From NCBI RefSeq assembly GCF_014647115.1, contig NZ_BMOO01000003.1, positions 434,001-498,000 of the forward strand: a DNA stretch of 64,000 bases. The letters run 5' to 3'. The stretch is from Halarchaeum rubridurum (lineage in GTDB: Archaea; Halobacteriota; Halobacteria; Halobacteriales; Halobacteriaceae). Each line of letters starts with the position of its first letter. Position 1 is the first letter of the stretch. Below, in pieces: positions 1 to 6,790 of the stretch. The position numbers and the translations under genes were made by a program. The notes beneath the pieces are model-generated. The model saw only the letters and a list, made by a program, of their open reading frames with translations. It made no database searches and was not told the origin of the DNA.

Positions 1-624
1 GGGGTCCTCGCCGGGGAGGAGCGCGCCGCGGCGCCCGACGATGGTCACGTCGCTCCCGAACGTCCCGAAGTAGTGCGCGAGCTCCGCGGCGACGTAGCCG
101 CCGCCGACGATGACGAGGCGCTCGGGCGGTTCGTCCGCGCGGAGGGCCTCCGTACTCGTCCAGTAGTCGACGTCCTCGATGCCTTCGACGTCGGGAATCG
201 CGGGGCGGGTGCCGGCGGCGACGACGACCTTCTCGCCGCGGAGCGTCTCGTCGCCGACCGCGATGGTGCGCTCGTCGACGAAGCGGCCGGTGTCGTCGAA
301 AAGCGTGTGGTTCTCTGAGGCCTCGACGCCGCGGCGAATCGCCTCGCTGTCCCGCTCGACGTGGTCGGCGACCTCGTGTACCATCCCCGAGAAGTCGACG
401 TCCTCGACGGTGGCGTCGATGCCGAACTCGTCGGCGGTGTCGATGCCGCGTTTCACGTCGGCGCGGTGGACGAGCATCTTCGAGGGGACACAGCCGCGGT
501 TGAGACAGGTGCCGCCGAGCGGGCCGTCCTCGACGACGGCGACGTCGAGACCCTGCCGGGCGGCGACGGAGGCGACGTCCAGTCCGGAGCCGGAGCCGAC
601 GATGACGAGATCGAAGTCCTGCAT
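1..624 (-). CDS. Dihydrolipoyl dehydrogenase-like flavoprotein disulfide reductase, 3' truncated by window edge
   Basis: About 208 N-terminal residues are present; the gene runs off the left edge. The start is the ATG at 622-624, followed at once by an FAD-binding strand-turn-helix (DLVIVGSGSG). The redox-active disulfide motif GTCLNRGCVPSK lies near residues 39-50 and marks class I pyridine nucleotide-disulfide oxidoreductases. A second Rossmann motif (LVIVGGGYVAAELAHYFG) near residues 169-186 would bind NAD(P). Family members oxidise dihydrolipoamide in 2-oxoacid dehydrogenase complexes, or reduce mercury or mycothiol-like substrates. The C-terminal half that would separate these is missing, and no 2-oxoacid dehydrogenase gene is in view. 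Cytoplasmic. The family is certain; the substrate is not. Confidence 0.88.
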   Translation of the reverse strand, partial: MQDFDLVIVGSGSGLDVASVAARQGLDVAVVEDGPLGGTCLNRGCVPSKMLVHRADVKRGIDTADEFGIDATVEDVDFSGMVHEVADHVERDSEAIRRGVEASENHTLFDDTGRFVDERTIAVGDETLRGEKVVVAAGTRPAIPDVEGIEDVDYWTSTEALRADEPPERLVIVGGGYVAAELAHYFGTFGSDVTIVGRRGALLPGEDP

Positions 625-656
625 GCGCCCCGTTTCGGCCGCCGGCGGGGAATAGC

Positions 657-1421
657 TTAGGAGAGGTCGACGACGACCGGGAGGTGGTCGGAGGGGTAGC
701 GACCGTTCGCGTACTGGTCGCTGCAGACGGCGCGGGCGTCGACCGACCACCCGTCGCTGAGGAGGACGTGGTCTATCGTCCAGTCGGCGTGGAGGCTCCG
801 GTAGTCGTTGCGCGTCGTGTTCGGGCCGTGGTCGTGGGTCGCGGCGGCGCGCGAATCGCGCAGCGACTCGGTGAGGACGTCGTGGGCGGGGTCGCCGACC
901 TCGCAGTTGAAGTCGCCGAGGACGACCGTCGGGACGTCGGTCGCGGCGACGCGCGCCCGGACGAGTTCGGCACCGCGCTCGCGGGCCGTCCGGCCCTCGT
1001 GGTCGAGGTGGATGCAGAAGACGACGAACTGCTCACCGCTCGCGCGCTCTCGGAGGCGCGCCCGCGTGCAGACGCGCGGGTGGGCGGCGTCCCAGCCGAC
1101 GCTCCCGGCGACGGTCGGCGTCTCGGAGAGCCAGAACGTCTCCTCATCGACGAGCTCGAAGCGCTCGTGGGCGTACCCCACGGGGACGTACTCGCCGACG
1201 CCCTCGCCGGCACCGCGCGAGCGCCCGACGAACCGATAGCGCCCGAGACGCTCGCGGACGTCCGCGAGTTGGCCCGCGAGGAGCTCCTGGAGCCCGAGGA
1301 CGTCCGGGTCGTGGTAGCGTATCGTCCCCGCGACCGCGTCGCGCCGGTAGGGCCAGCCGTCCTCGCCGTCCTCCGGGGTGTCGACGCGGACGTTGTACGT
1401 CATGGCGCGCACGGGGTCCAT
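657..1421 (-). CDS. Endonuclease/exonuclease/phosphatase (EEP) family protein
   Basis: A 254-residue protein of the EEP (DNase I-like, PF03372) fold. It starts MDPVRAMTYNVR. The catalytic landmarks are MTYNVR at the N-terminus, LGLQEL (metal-binding Glu), the His of CIHLDHEG, VVLGDFNCE in the middle, and the terminal IDHVLLS and SDHLPVVVDL, the latter carrying the general base His. EEP members cleave phosphodiesters in nucleic acids or inositol phosphates, so the substrate is open. I chose the ATG at 1421 because a TTTTTTA box lies about 25 nt upstream, fitting a leaderless message; ATG 1403 is the other candidate. No signal peptide is seen. It is transcribed away from the HTH gene that follows. 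Confidence 0.88.
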   Translation of the reverse strand: MDPVRAMTYNVRVDTPEDGEDGWPYRRDAVAGTIRYHDPDVLGLQELLAGQLADVRERLGRYRFVGRSRGAGEGVGEYVPVGYAHERFELVDEETFWLSETPTVAGSVGWDAAHPRVCTRARLRERASGEQFVVFCIHLDHEGRTARERGAELVRARVAATDVPTVVLGDFNCEVGDPAHDVLTESLRDSRAAATHDHGPNTTRNDYRSLHADWTIDHVLLSDGWSVDARAVCSDQYANGRYPSDHLPVVVDLS

Positions 1422-1516
1422 CACTACCGGGTTCGCGCGCGGCGGGTAAAAAAGGTTGAGACGGACGGCGGGCATCGACCCGCGCGTTCTTGTCGGTCGA
1501 CGGTCTACGGCCGACG

Positions 1517-2191
1517 ATGACCCTCGTCGCCACCCTCCACCTCCGCTGTGCGGACTTCTCGCTCGTCACGGCGCTGGCCGCCGCACCCGACACGACGGTC
1601 GAGGTCGAGGCGGCGATGGCCGACGACCCGAGCCGGCCCGTGCTGTTCGTGTGGGCGAGCGGCGGGTCGCTCGACCGCTTCGCGGACGCGCTCGCGTCGA
1701 CGGGCGACGCCGTTCGCGTCGATTGCCTCGACGGTGGCGACGGCGACGGTGACGGCGACGACCGCCGGCTCTATCGGGTCCGACTCGACCCGTCGACGCC
1801 GTCGGTCTACGAGACGGCGCTGGACGTCGGGGCGTGCGTCCTCGACGTCGGCGCGACCGCCGAGCACGCGGTGTTCCGCCTCCGCTTTCCGGACCGGGAC
1901 GCGCTCGTCACGTTCCGCGAGACGCTCGTCTCGGCCGGCATCGACGTCACGACCCGCTACCTCGGGACGAGTCGGGACGCGGGGCGCGAGACGCTGACAC
2001 GAAAGCAACGCGAGACGCTGGCGGCGGCCGTGGACGCCGGCTACTTCGCGGTCCCGCGCGAGGCGACGCTAGCGGACGTCGCGGGGACGCTCGGCGTCTC
2101 CCGGCAGGCCACCTCCGAGCGGTTGCGCCGCGGGATGGCGTCGCTCGCGCGTGACGCCGTCGGCGACGGCACCGTCGAGGACGCCGGGTGA
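1517..2191 (+). CDS. Bacterio-opsin activator-type HTH transcriptional regulator
   Basis: A 224-residue haloarchaeal regulator. The N-terminal ~150 residues are an alpha/beta sensor-like domain rich in Asp. The C-terminal segment TRKQRETLAAAVDAGYFAVPREATLADVAG followed by LGVSRQATSERLRRG is the HTH-10 DNA-binding domain of Bat-like proteins: the phrase on turning into a 'Y(F/Y)xxPR' protein and 'LGVSRQATSERLRR' are diagnostic. Such proteins are cytoplasmic and control metabolic or stress genes in haloarchaea. The start is ATG 1517, since upstream codons lack a promoter. It converges on the next gene with a 3-nt gap. The signal sensed cannot be read from the sequence. Confidence 0.85.
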   Translation: MTLVATLHLRCADFSLVTALAAAPDTTVEVEAAMADDPSRPVLFVWASGGSLDRFADALASTGDAVRVDCLDGGDGDGDGDDRRLYRVRLDPSTPSVYETALDVGACVLDVGATAEHAVFRLRFPDRDALVTFRETLVSAGIDVTTRYLGTSRDAGRETLTRKQRETLAAAVDAGYFAVPREATLADVAGTLGVSRQATSERLRRGMASLARDAVGDGTVEDAG

Positions 2192-2194
2192 CGC

Positions 2195-2488
2195 TCAGCG
2201 ACCGAGGCGCGCCGCCGCGCCCGACGCGAGGCGAGTGCCGGCGCGCCCGAGCGACCGGAGCGTGACGTAGAGGAGCGCGTAGACCGCGCTGAGCGCGAGC
2301 GCGAGGGCGGTGGTCGCGGCGACGACGACGAACGAGCCCGCGCCGGCGGCAATCGTCAGCGCCTCCTCGCTCAGCGTCGGGCGCTCGGGGTACGACTCGT
2401 TGAGGTACGGCGCGAGCGCCGCGGCGGGGCGGCGGGCCAGCGACGCGAGACAGCGGCGCGCGAACGCGGCGGGACCGGGGAGCGACAT
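2195..2488 (-). CDS. Small membrane protein of unknown function
   Basis: A 97-residue protein starting MSLPGPAAFARRCLASL. It has an Arg/Ala-rich amphipathic N-terminus, the acidic stretch YLNESYPERPTLSEEA, one clear hydrophobic segment (roughly residues 45-70, AAGAGSFVVVAATTALALALSA) and a basic C-terminal tail. The topology fits a single-pass, possibly hairpin, inner membrane protein. No family is recognised. It stands divergently from the ABC transporter ATPase that follows, so it may share a regulatory region with it. Codon use and composition match the neighbours. Confidence 0.6.
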   Translation of the reverse strand: MSLPGPAAFARRCLASLARRPAAALAPYLNESYPERPTLSEEALTIAAGAGSFVVVAATTALALALSAVYALLYVTLRSLGRAGTRLASGAAARLGR

Positions 2489-2656
2489 GGGTCGTGGTCG
2501 GCGCGGCGCGGACAAAAGCGTGCCCACCGCGACTATCGGCACACCGCGGACACCGGCGCGCGTCGCCGCCGCCGCGCGTCGTCGAGGACCCACGGCGACG
2601 CGTTCCGCGCGCCCGCGACGCGAGGCTATTTGGCACCGGCGGGCGACGCGGGTGAC

Positions 2657-3529
2657 GTGAACGCGATAACGACGGAGGGGCTCCGCAAGTCGTACGGCGA
2701 CCTCACGGCGCTCGCGGGGCTGACGCTCGACGTCCCCGCCGGCGAGCTGTTCGGCCTCCTCGGGCCCAACGGCGCGGGCAAGAGCACGACGATACGGATT
2801 CTCACGGGCCAACTCCGCCCGGACGCGGGCACGGCGTCCGTCCTCGGCGTCGACCCCGTTGATGACCCGGTCGGCGTCCGCGAGCGCGTCGGCGTCCTCC
2901 CCGAGCAGGAGTCCCCGCCGAGTTTCATGACGCCGCGCGAGTACTTCGACTTCGTCGGGTCGGTGCGCGACCTCGACGCCGAGACGGTGGACGCGCGCGT
3001 CGAGACGTGGGCCGACCGGCTCGGCTACGGCGCGAAACTCGACACGATGAACACCGACCTCTCGCGGGGCCAACAGCAGAAGGTGATGATCACCGCGGCG
3101 TTCCTCCACGACCCCGACCTCGTCTTCATCGACGAGCCGCTGGCGAACCTCGACCCCATCGTGCAGGAGACGGTGAAGCGCGTCCTCCGCGACTACCGCG
3201 ACGACGGGAACACGGTCTTCCTCTCGACGCACGACATCGACGTCGCCGCCGACCTCTGCGACCGCGTCGGCATCGTCCGCGAGGGCGAGCTAGTGACGAC
3301 GCGCCGCCCGGCCGGGCTGGGCGAGGAGCGCCTGCTCGACGTCTTCCTCCGCGAAGTCGGCGCGGATACCGACGCGCTGGACGACGCGAGCGGCGGCGCA
3401 GGGGCCGGTGTGGAGACTGGTGCGGACGAGGGTTCCGACGCGGGCGAGGGTTCCGACGCGGACGGGGCCACCGGGCATACCGAGGGCACCGACGCTGGAC
3501 CCGGCCCGGACACCGGCGCGGGGCGATGA
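2657..3529 (+). CDS. ABC transporter ATP-binding protein (ABC-2 type exporter)
   Basis: A 290-residue nucleotide-binding subunit that powers the permease encoded next. It has Walker A (GPNGAGKST), the Q-loop region (LPEQESPP), the ABC signature in a modified form (LSRGQQQKV), Walker B (DLVFIDEPLANLD) and the switch His (STHD). The core ends near residue 235; the last ~55 residues are a Gly/Asp/Ala-rich low-complexity tail with the repeated phrase GSDAGEGSDADG, unusual for the family and probably disordered. The start is taken at GTG 2657 because a CTATTTGG box lies ~27 nt upstream (leaderless); TTG 2630 is the alternative. The stop overlaps the permease start in ATGA, so the two are co-translated. 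The substrate is unknown. Confidence 0.93.
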   Translation: MNAITTEGLRKSYGDLTALAGLTLDVPAGELFGLLGPNGAGKSTTIRILTGQLRPDAGTASVLGVDPVDDPVGVRERVGVLPEQESPPSFMTPREYFDFVGSVRDLDAETVDARVETWADRLGYGAKLDTMNTDLSRGQQQKVMITAAFLHDPDLVFIDEPLANLDPIVQETVKRVLRDYRDDGNTVFLSTHDIDVAADLCDRVGIVREGELVTTRRPAGLGEERLLDVFLREVGADTDALDDASGGAGAGVETGADEGSDAGEGSDADGATGHTEGTDAGPGPDTGAGR

Positions 3530-4935
3530 GCGCCGACCGCGCGGTGCTCGCGGCGATGGTCCGCGAGGAGTGGCGGCTGCACAGCCGGCTGTTCGGCGGG
3601 CGGCGCTTCGCCGCGTTCCCCGTCTTCGTCGCGCTCGTCGGCGGACTGACCGCGTGGGCGCTCGGGACGGCCGGCACGGGGACGGCGACCGTCGTCGCGG
3701 GCGCGCACGTCCTCGTCGCGCTCTTCGGGCTCCAGACGGGGACGGTCGGGCTCGTCGGGCGCGACGCGATGCGCGGCCTGCTGGGCGAGACGACGCTCGT
3801 CGTCTTCAGCGCGCACACCCTCCCGCTGCGCCAGCGCCGACTCCTCGGGCTCTTCCTCCTGAAGGACGTCGGCTACTACGCCGTCCTCCTCCTCCTGCCG
3901 CTCGCCGCCGCGTTCGCGCCGCTCCTCCCCCTCGCGCGTCTCCCGCTCCTCTGGCTGACGCTCGCCTGGACGTTCACGCTCGGCCTCTGCGCGACGGTCG
4001 CGGTCGTCGCGCTCGCCACCCGCGACCGCCCCGGGAAGGTCGTCGCCGCGCTCGGGGCGGGTGCCGTCGTCGCCGCGGCCCTCGCGGGCCTCCCGGTCGT
4101 CGCGGCGACGCCGTACGCGCTCTTCGTCGCGCCCGGGTTCACGAGCGCCGTCGCGGCCGCCCTCCCCCCGCTGTGTCTCCTCTGCGTCGCCGCGTTCGCC
4201 TACGACCCCGAGCACGAACCACCGGCGCGAACCGCGGACAACGCCTATCGCGCGTGGCAGCGCCGCGTCCCCGCGTGGGACGACCCGGTCTTCGTGAAGA
4301 CGATGCTGGACGTCTCGCACTCCGCCGGTGGCTACTGGAAGGTGCTCCTCTCCGCGGGCATCCTCGTCGCCGTGAGCGCCTTCCTCGTCTCCCTCGCCGA
4401 GTCCGTCGTCGGCCTCGGCGTCCTCCCCGGCGTCGCCTTCGGGTCGGTTCTCGGGCTGACGGCCTTCACGACGTACAACTGGCTCACGCAGTTCGACGAC
4501 CCGACGACCTACGCGACGCTCCCCGTCGACACCGCGGCGGTCTTCGACGCGAAGCGCCGCGCCTTCGCGGTGCTCGGCCTCCCGACCGGCGTCGCCTGGT
4601 ACGCCGTCGCCGCGCTCTGGCAGGGGGCCACCCCCCTCGACTTCCTCGCGGGGCTCGCGCTCTGCGTCGGCCTCCAGGCCTACCTGTTCGGCCTCACGGT
4701 CGCGCTCGCCGGCCTCCAGCCGAACGAGTTCCTCTTCGACACCGTGCTGTTCGCGGCCTTCACGTTCGGCGTCGCCGTCCCCCTCGTCCCGGTGCTCGTC
4801 GTCGGCTTCGTCGCCGCGCCCCTCTCCACACCGCTCGCGGGCGCGCTCGTCGTCGCCGGCCTCGTGCTCGCCGGCGTCGGCCACGTCCTCTACGGCCGCG
4901 CCGTCCCGCGCTGGCGCGAACGCGCCCGCGAGTGA
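3526..4935 (+). CDS. ABC transporter permease (ABC-2 type)
   Basis: A 469-residue polytopic membrane protein, partner of the upstream ATPase. After an N-terminal cytoplasmic stretch (MSADRAVLAAMVREEWRLHS) there are about 11-12 hydrophobic segments, the first near residues 25-45. A longer polar loop around residues 225-265 (DPEHEPPARTADNAYRAWQRR) splits the membrane region into two halves. This matches haloarchaeal ABC-2-like permeases of exporters of unknown cargo. The start ATG overlaps the ATPase stop codon. No substrate-binding protein gene is adjacent, which supports export rather than import. Confidence 0.88.
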   Translation: MSADRAVLAAMVREEWRLHSRLFGGRRFAAFPVFVALVGGLTAWALGTAGTGTATVVAGAHVLVALFGLQTGTVGLVGRDAMRGLLGETTLVVFSAHTLPLRQRRLLGLFLLKDVGYYAVLLLLPLAAAFAPLLPLARLPLLWLTLAWTFTLGLCATVAVVALATRDRPGKVVAALGAGAVVAAALAGLPVVAATPYALFVAPGFTSAVAAALPPLCLLCVAAFAYDPEHEPPARTADNAYRAWQRRVPAWDDPVFVKTMLDVSHSAGGYWKVLLSAGILVAVSAFLVSLAESVVGLGVLPGVAFGSVLGLTAFTTYNWLTQFDDPTTYATLPVDTAAVFDAKRRAFAVLGLPTGVAWYAVAALWQGATPLDFLAGLALCVGLQAYLFGLTVALAGLQPNEFLFDTVLFAAFTFGVAVPLVPVLVVGFVAAPLSTPLAGALVVAGLVLAGVGHVLYGRAVPRWRERARE

Positions 4936-4990
4936 GACGCCCCCCTCGGCCGTCGTCACCCCTAAAGCCGCGGCGGCCCTTCTCGTGGGT

Positions 4991-5413
4991 ATGAGCGAGA
5001 CCGAAGAGAGCCTGCCGGAGAGCGAGGACGAGTGGCGCGAGCGCCTCGACGACGAGGAGTACCGCGTCCTTCGAGAGCAGGGGACGGAGGCGAAGTTCAG
5101 CGGCGCGTTCATCGGCAAGGACGACGACGGCGTCTACCGCTGTGCGGGATGTGGGGCCGCGCTCTTCGACTCCGACACGAAGTTCGACGGCGAGGGCTCC
5201 GGGTGGCCGAGTTTCGACGACGCCATCGAGGGCAGCATCGAGCGCCGCGAGGACACGAGCCACGGGATGGTCCGCACGGAGGTCGTCTGTGCGACCTGCA
5301 GGGGCCACCTCGGTCACGTCTTCCAGGACGGCCCGACGGAGACCGGCGAGCGCTACTGTATCAACTCGTGTGCGCTCGACTTCTCGGACGAGGAGAGCGA
5401 CGCCGACCGATAG
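4991..5413 (+). CDS. msrB: Peptide-methionine (R)-S-oxide reductase MsrB
   Basis: A 140-residue cytoplasmic repair enzyme that reduces R-methionine sulfoxide in proteins. The sequence carries the two zinc-binding CxxC pairs (CAGC and CATC), the substrate-pocket phrase GSGWPSF, the HGMVRTEV and GHLGHVF motifs, and the catalytic Cys near residue 123 in RYCINS. Length is normal for MsrB. The start ATG 4991 follows a CCCCTAAAG box and is preferred over the in-frame GTG at 4985. The final codons (coding ESDADR) and the downstream flank are present twice in tandem just after the gene; see the repeat at 5392-5532. No MsrA gene is in view. Confidence 0.96.
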   Translation: MSETEESLPESEDEWRERLDDEEYRVLREQGTEAKFSGAFIGKDDDGVYRCAGCGAALFDSDTKFDGEGSGWPSFDDAIEGSIERREDTSHGMVRTEVVCATCRGHLGHVFQDGPTETGERYCINSCALDFSDEESDADR

Positions 5414-5532
5414 GGAGGCGTCGAAATACCGAACGGCGAAGCCGTGAGGACGGATGCGGAGAGCGACGCCGACCGATAGGGAGGCGTCGAAATACCGAAC
5501 GGCGAAGCCGTGAGGACGGATGCGGAGAGCGA
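5392..5532. repeat. 66-bp tandem duplication of the msrB tail and flank
   Basis: Two complete 66-bp copies (5392-5457 and 5458-5523) plus the first 9 bases of a third (5524-5532). The unit begins with the last seven codons of msrB including its TAG and continues into the intergenic flank, which contains the palindromic phrase GAACGGCGAAGCCGTGAG (5431-5448 and 5497-5514). The copies look identical. This leaves a second, orphan 'SDADR-stop' after the gene. The short GGAGAGCGA at each junction suggests slippage or recombination between short direct repeats. Confidence 0.93.
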
Positions 5533-5549
5533 AGCGACGTGACGGCCGA

Positions 5550-5924
5550 CTACTCCAGGCCGACGGGCGGGAGGACGACGCAAGGGATGTCGACGTGACC
5601 GACGAGCGCGCCGGCGGTCCGGCCGAGGCCGTACTCCGCGCCGGGGCCGGGTTGATGCGCGCCGATGACGAGTTCGTCGACGTCGCCGCGGTCGAGCTCC
5701 TCGCGGATTTCGTCGACGGCCTCGCCGTCGCGGACCGCGGTCTCGACGGTGGGGGTCGTGAGGCGGGCGGAGGCGACGTTGACGGCGTCGCCCGCGTCGC
5801 GCGAGCCGTCCTCGGTGACGCCGATGACGCGGACGCTGTCGTCGGCGTCGAGTCGGGGCCCGAGGTAGTCACAGGCGGCCGCGGTCGTGTGGACGGAGTC
5901 GGTGGCGACGAGGAAGCGCGTCAT
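5550..5924 (-). CDS. Universal stress protein (UspA) family
   Basis: A 124-residue Usp-domain protein starting MTRFLVATDSVHTT. The N-terminal beta strand followed by TDS is the usual Usp opening. The nucleotide-binding signature is recognisable as ELVIGAHQPGPGAEYGLGRTAGALVGHVDIPCVVLPP near residues 85-120, corresponding to the G-x2-G-x9-G(S/T) pattern of ATP-binding Usps, although the first Gly positions are shifted. Cytoplasmic, and family members support stress survival. It is shorter than the usual ~140 residues. It converges with msrB across the tandem duplication. Confidence 0.85.
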   Translation of the reverse strand: MTRFLVATDSVHTTAAACDYLGPRLDADDSVRVIGVTEDGSRDAGDAVNVASARLTTPTVETAVRDGEAVDEIREELDRGDVDELVIGAHQPGPGAEYGLGRTAGALVGHVDIPCVVLPPVGLE

Positions 5925-5960
5925 GTTCGGCCCCTCAAGCGCCGCCGGGAAAAAGCTACG

Positions 5961-6419
5961 CTACTCGGCGTCCGCGTCCTCGCCGCTCACGGCGCGATAC
6001 CGCTCGAAGAGCGCGCGGGCGCGTTCGCTCTCGCCGGCTTCGGCCTCGACGGCGGAGTCCTCGACGGCCTCGAACTCCCGGTCCTCGTGGCCCGCCCACG
6101 CGCGCAGCGCTTCGTTGGCGGCCTGGGCGTGCTCCTCCGCGGCCGCGACGACGCCGTCGGCGGCGGCGCGCTCCTCGGGGTCGTCGGCCTCCTCGAACGA
6201 CTCGCTGTAGACGACCGTCCACTCGTCCGCGCCGAGGTCGTAGCCGACGCCCTGCACGATTCCGTCGCGCACGAGCACGAGGGCGGAGACGAGGCGTTCG
6301 TCTTCGCCGCGGGCGGTGTGCGCGCTCGCGGGCGCGACCATCCGGAAGGCGTCGCTGCGGTGGAGCGCGCGCCCCTCCGCGATGGTGAGCGGCCGAGCGG
6401 GCAGTGAGTCCATCGCCAT
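5961..6419 (-). CDS. Conserved haloarchaeal-type hypothetical protein
   Basis: A 152-residue acidic protein with no family I can name. The N-terminal half (residues 1-75) is mixed alpha/beta with the phrase SALVLVRDGIVQGVGYDLGADEWTVVYSE, which could be a small antiparallel sheet. The C-terminal half is a Glu/Ala-rich helical region (EERAAADGVVAAAEEHAQAANEALRAW) ending in an acidic tail. It is soluble and has no cysteine. Two start codons are possible: ATG 6419 (MAMD) and ATG 6413 (MDSL). It lies between UspA and the cold-shock gene on the same strand. Confidence 0.7.
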   Translation of the reverse strand: MAMDSLPARPLTIAEGRALHRSDAFRMVAPASAHTARGEDERLVSALVLVRDGIVQGVGYDLGADEWTVVYSESFEEADDPEERAAADGVVAAAEEHAQAANEALRAWAGHEDREFEAVEDSAVEAEAGESERARALFERYRAVSGEDADAE

Positions 6420-6520
6420 GGCTCGGGGGACGCGCTCGACGAAGAAGAACCGGGCGATACGTCGCCGCCGCTCGTCGGGTGCGGCGTCTCGAAAAAACGC
6501 GTTCTCGTGTGTGTGCCGGA

Positions 6521-6715
6521 TTAGACGCGCGTGACGTTCGTCGCGCGCGGGCCCTTCTGGGCCTCCTCGACGTCGAACTCTATCTCCTCGCCCTCCGTGA
6601 GGTCCGCGCCGCCGACGTCCTCCATGTGGAAGAAGACGTCCTCGTCCGCGTCGTCAGTCTCGATGAATCCGTAACCGCCAGTTTGGTTGAAGAAGTCAAC
6701 CGTTCCGCGTGCCAT
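6521..6715 (-). CDS. cspA: Cold-shock protein, CspA family
   Basis: A 64-residue single cold-shock domain protein that binds single-stranded RNA or DNA as an RNA chaperone. RNP1-like GYGFIET (residues 14-20) and RNP2-like DVFFHME (residues 26-32) are both visible, and the C-terminus GPRATNVTRV is typical. Length is exactly that of a CSD. A CCCTTATCG box lies about 30 nt upstream of the ATG on this strand and is a plausible promoter. The gene follows the GH3 gene on the same strand after 75 nt, but probably has its own transcript. Confidence 0.96.
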   Translation of the reverse strand: MARGTVDFFNQTGGYGFIETDDADEDVFFHMEDVGGADLTEGEEIEFDVEEAQKGPRATNVTRV

Positions 6716-6790
6716 TACAGAGGGTACTACGCCGGACGCGACGATAAGGGTTGCGCGACGCCCGGTAGCACGGGTGTCAGCGCGCGCCGA

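Noticed and set aside
3193-5118. A 641-codon minus-strand frame across the ABC permease
   Set aside because: Antisense shadow; no start context, no motif, composition EERDGRRR typical of non-coding frames.
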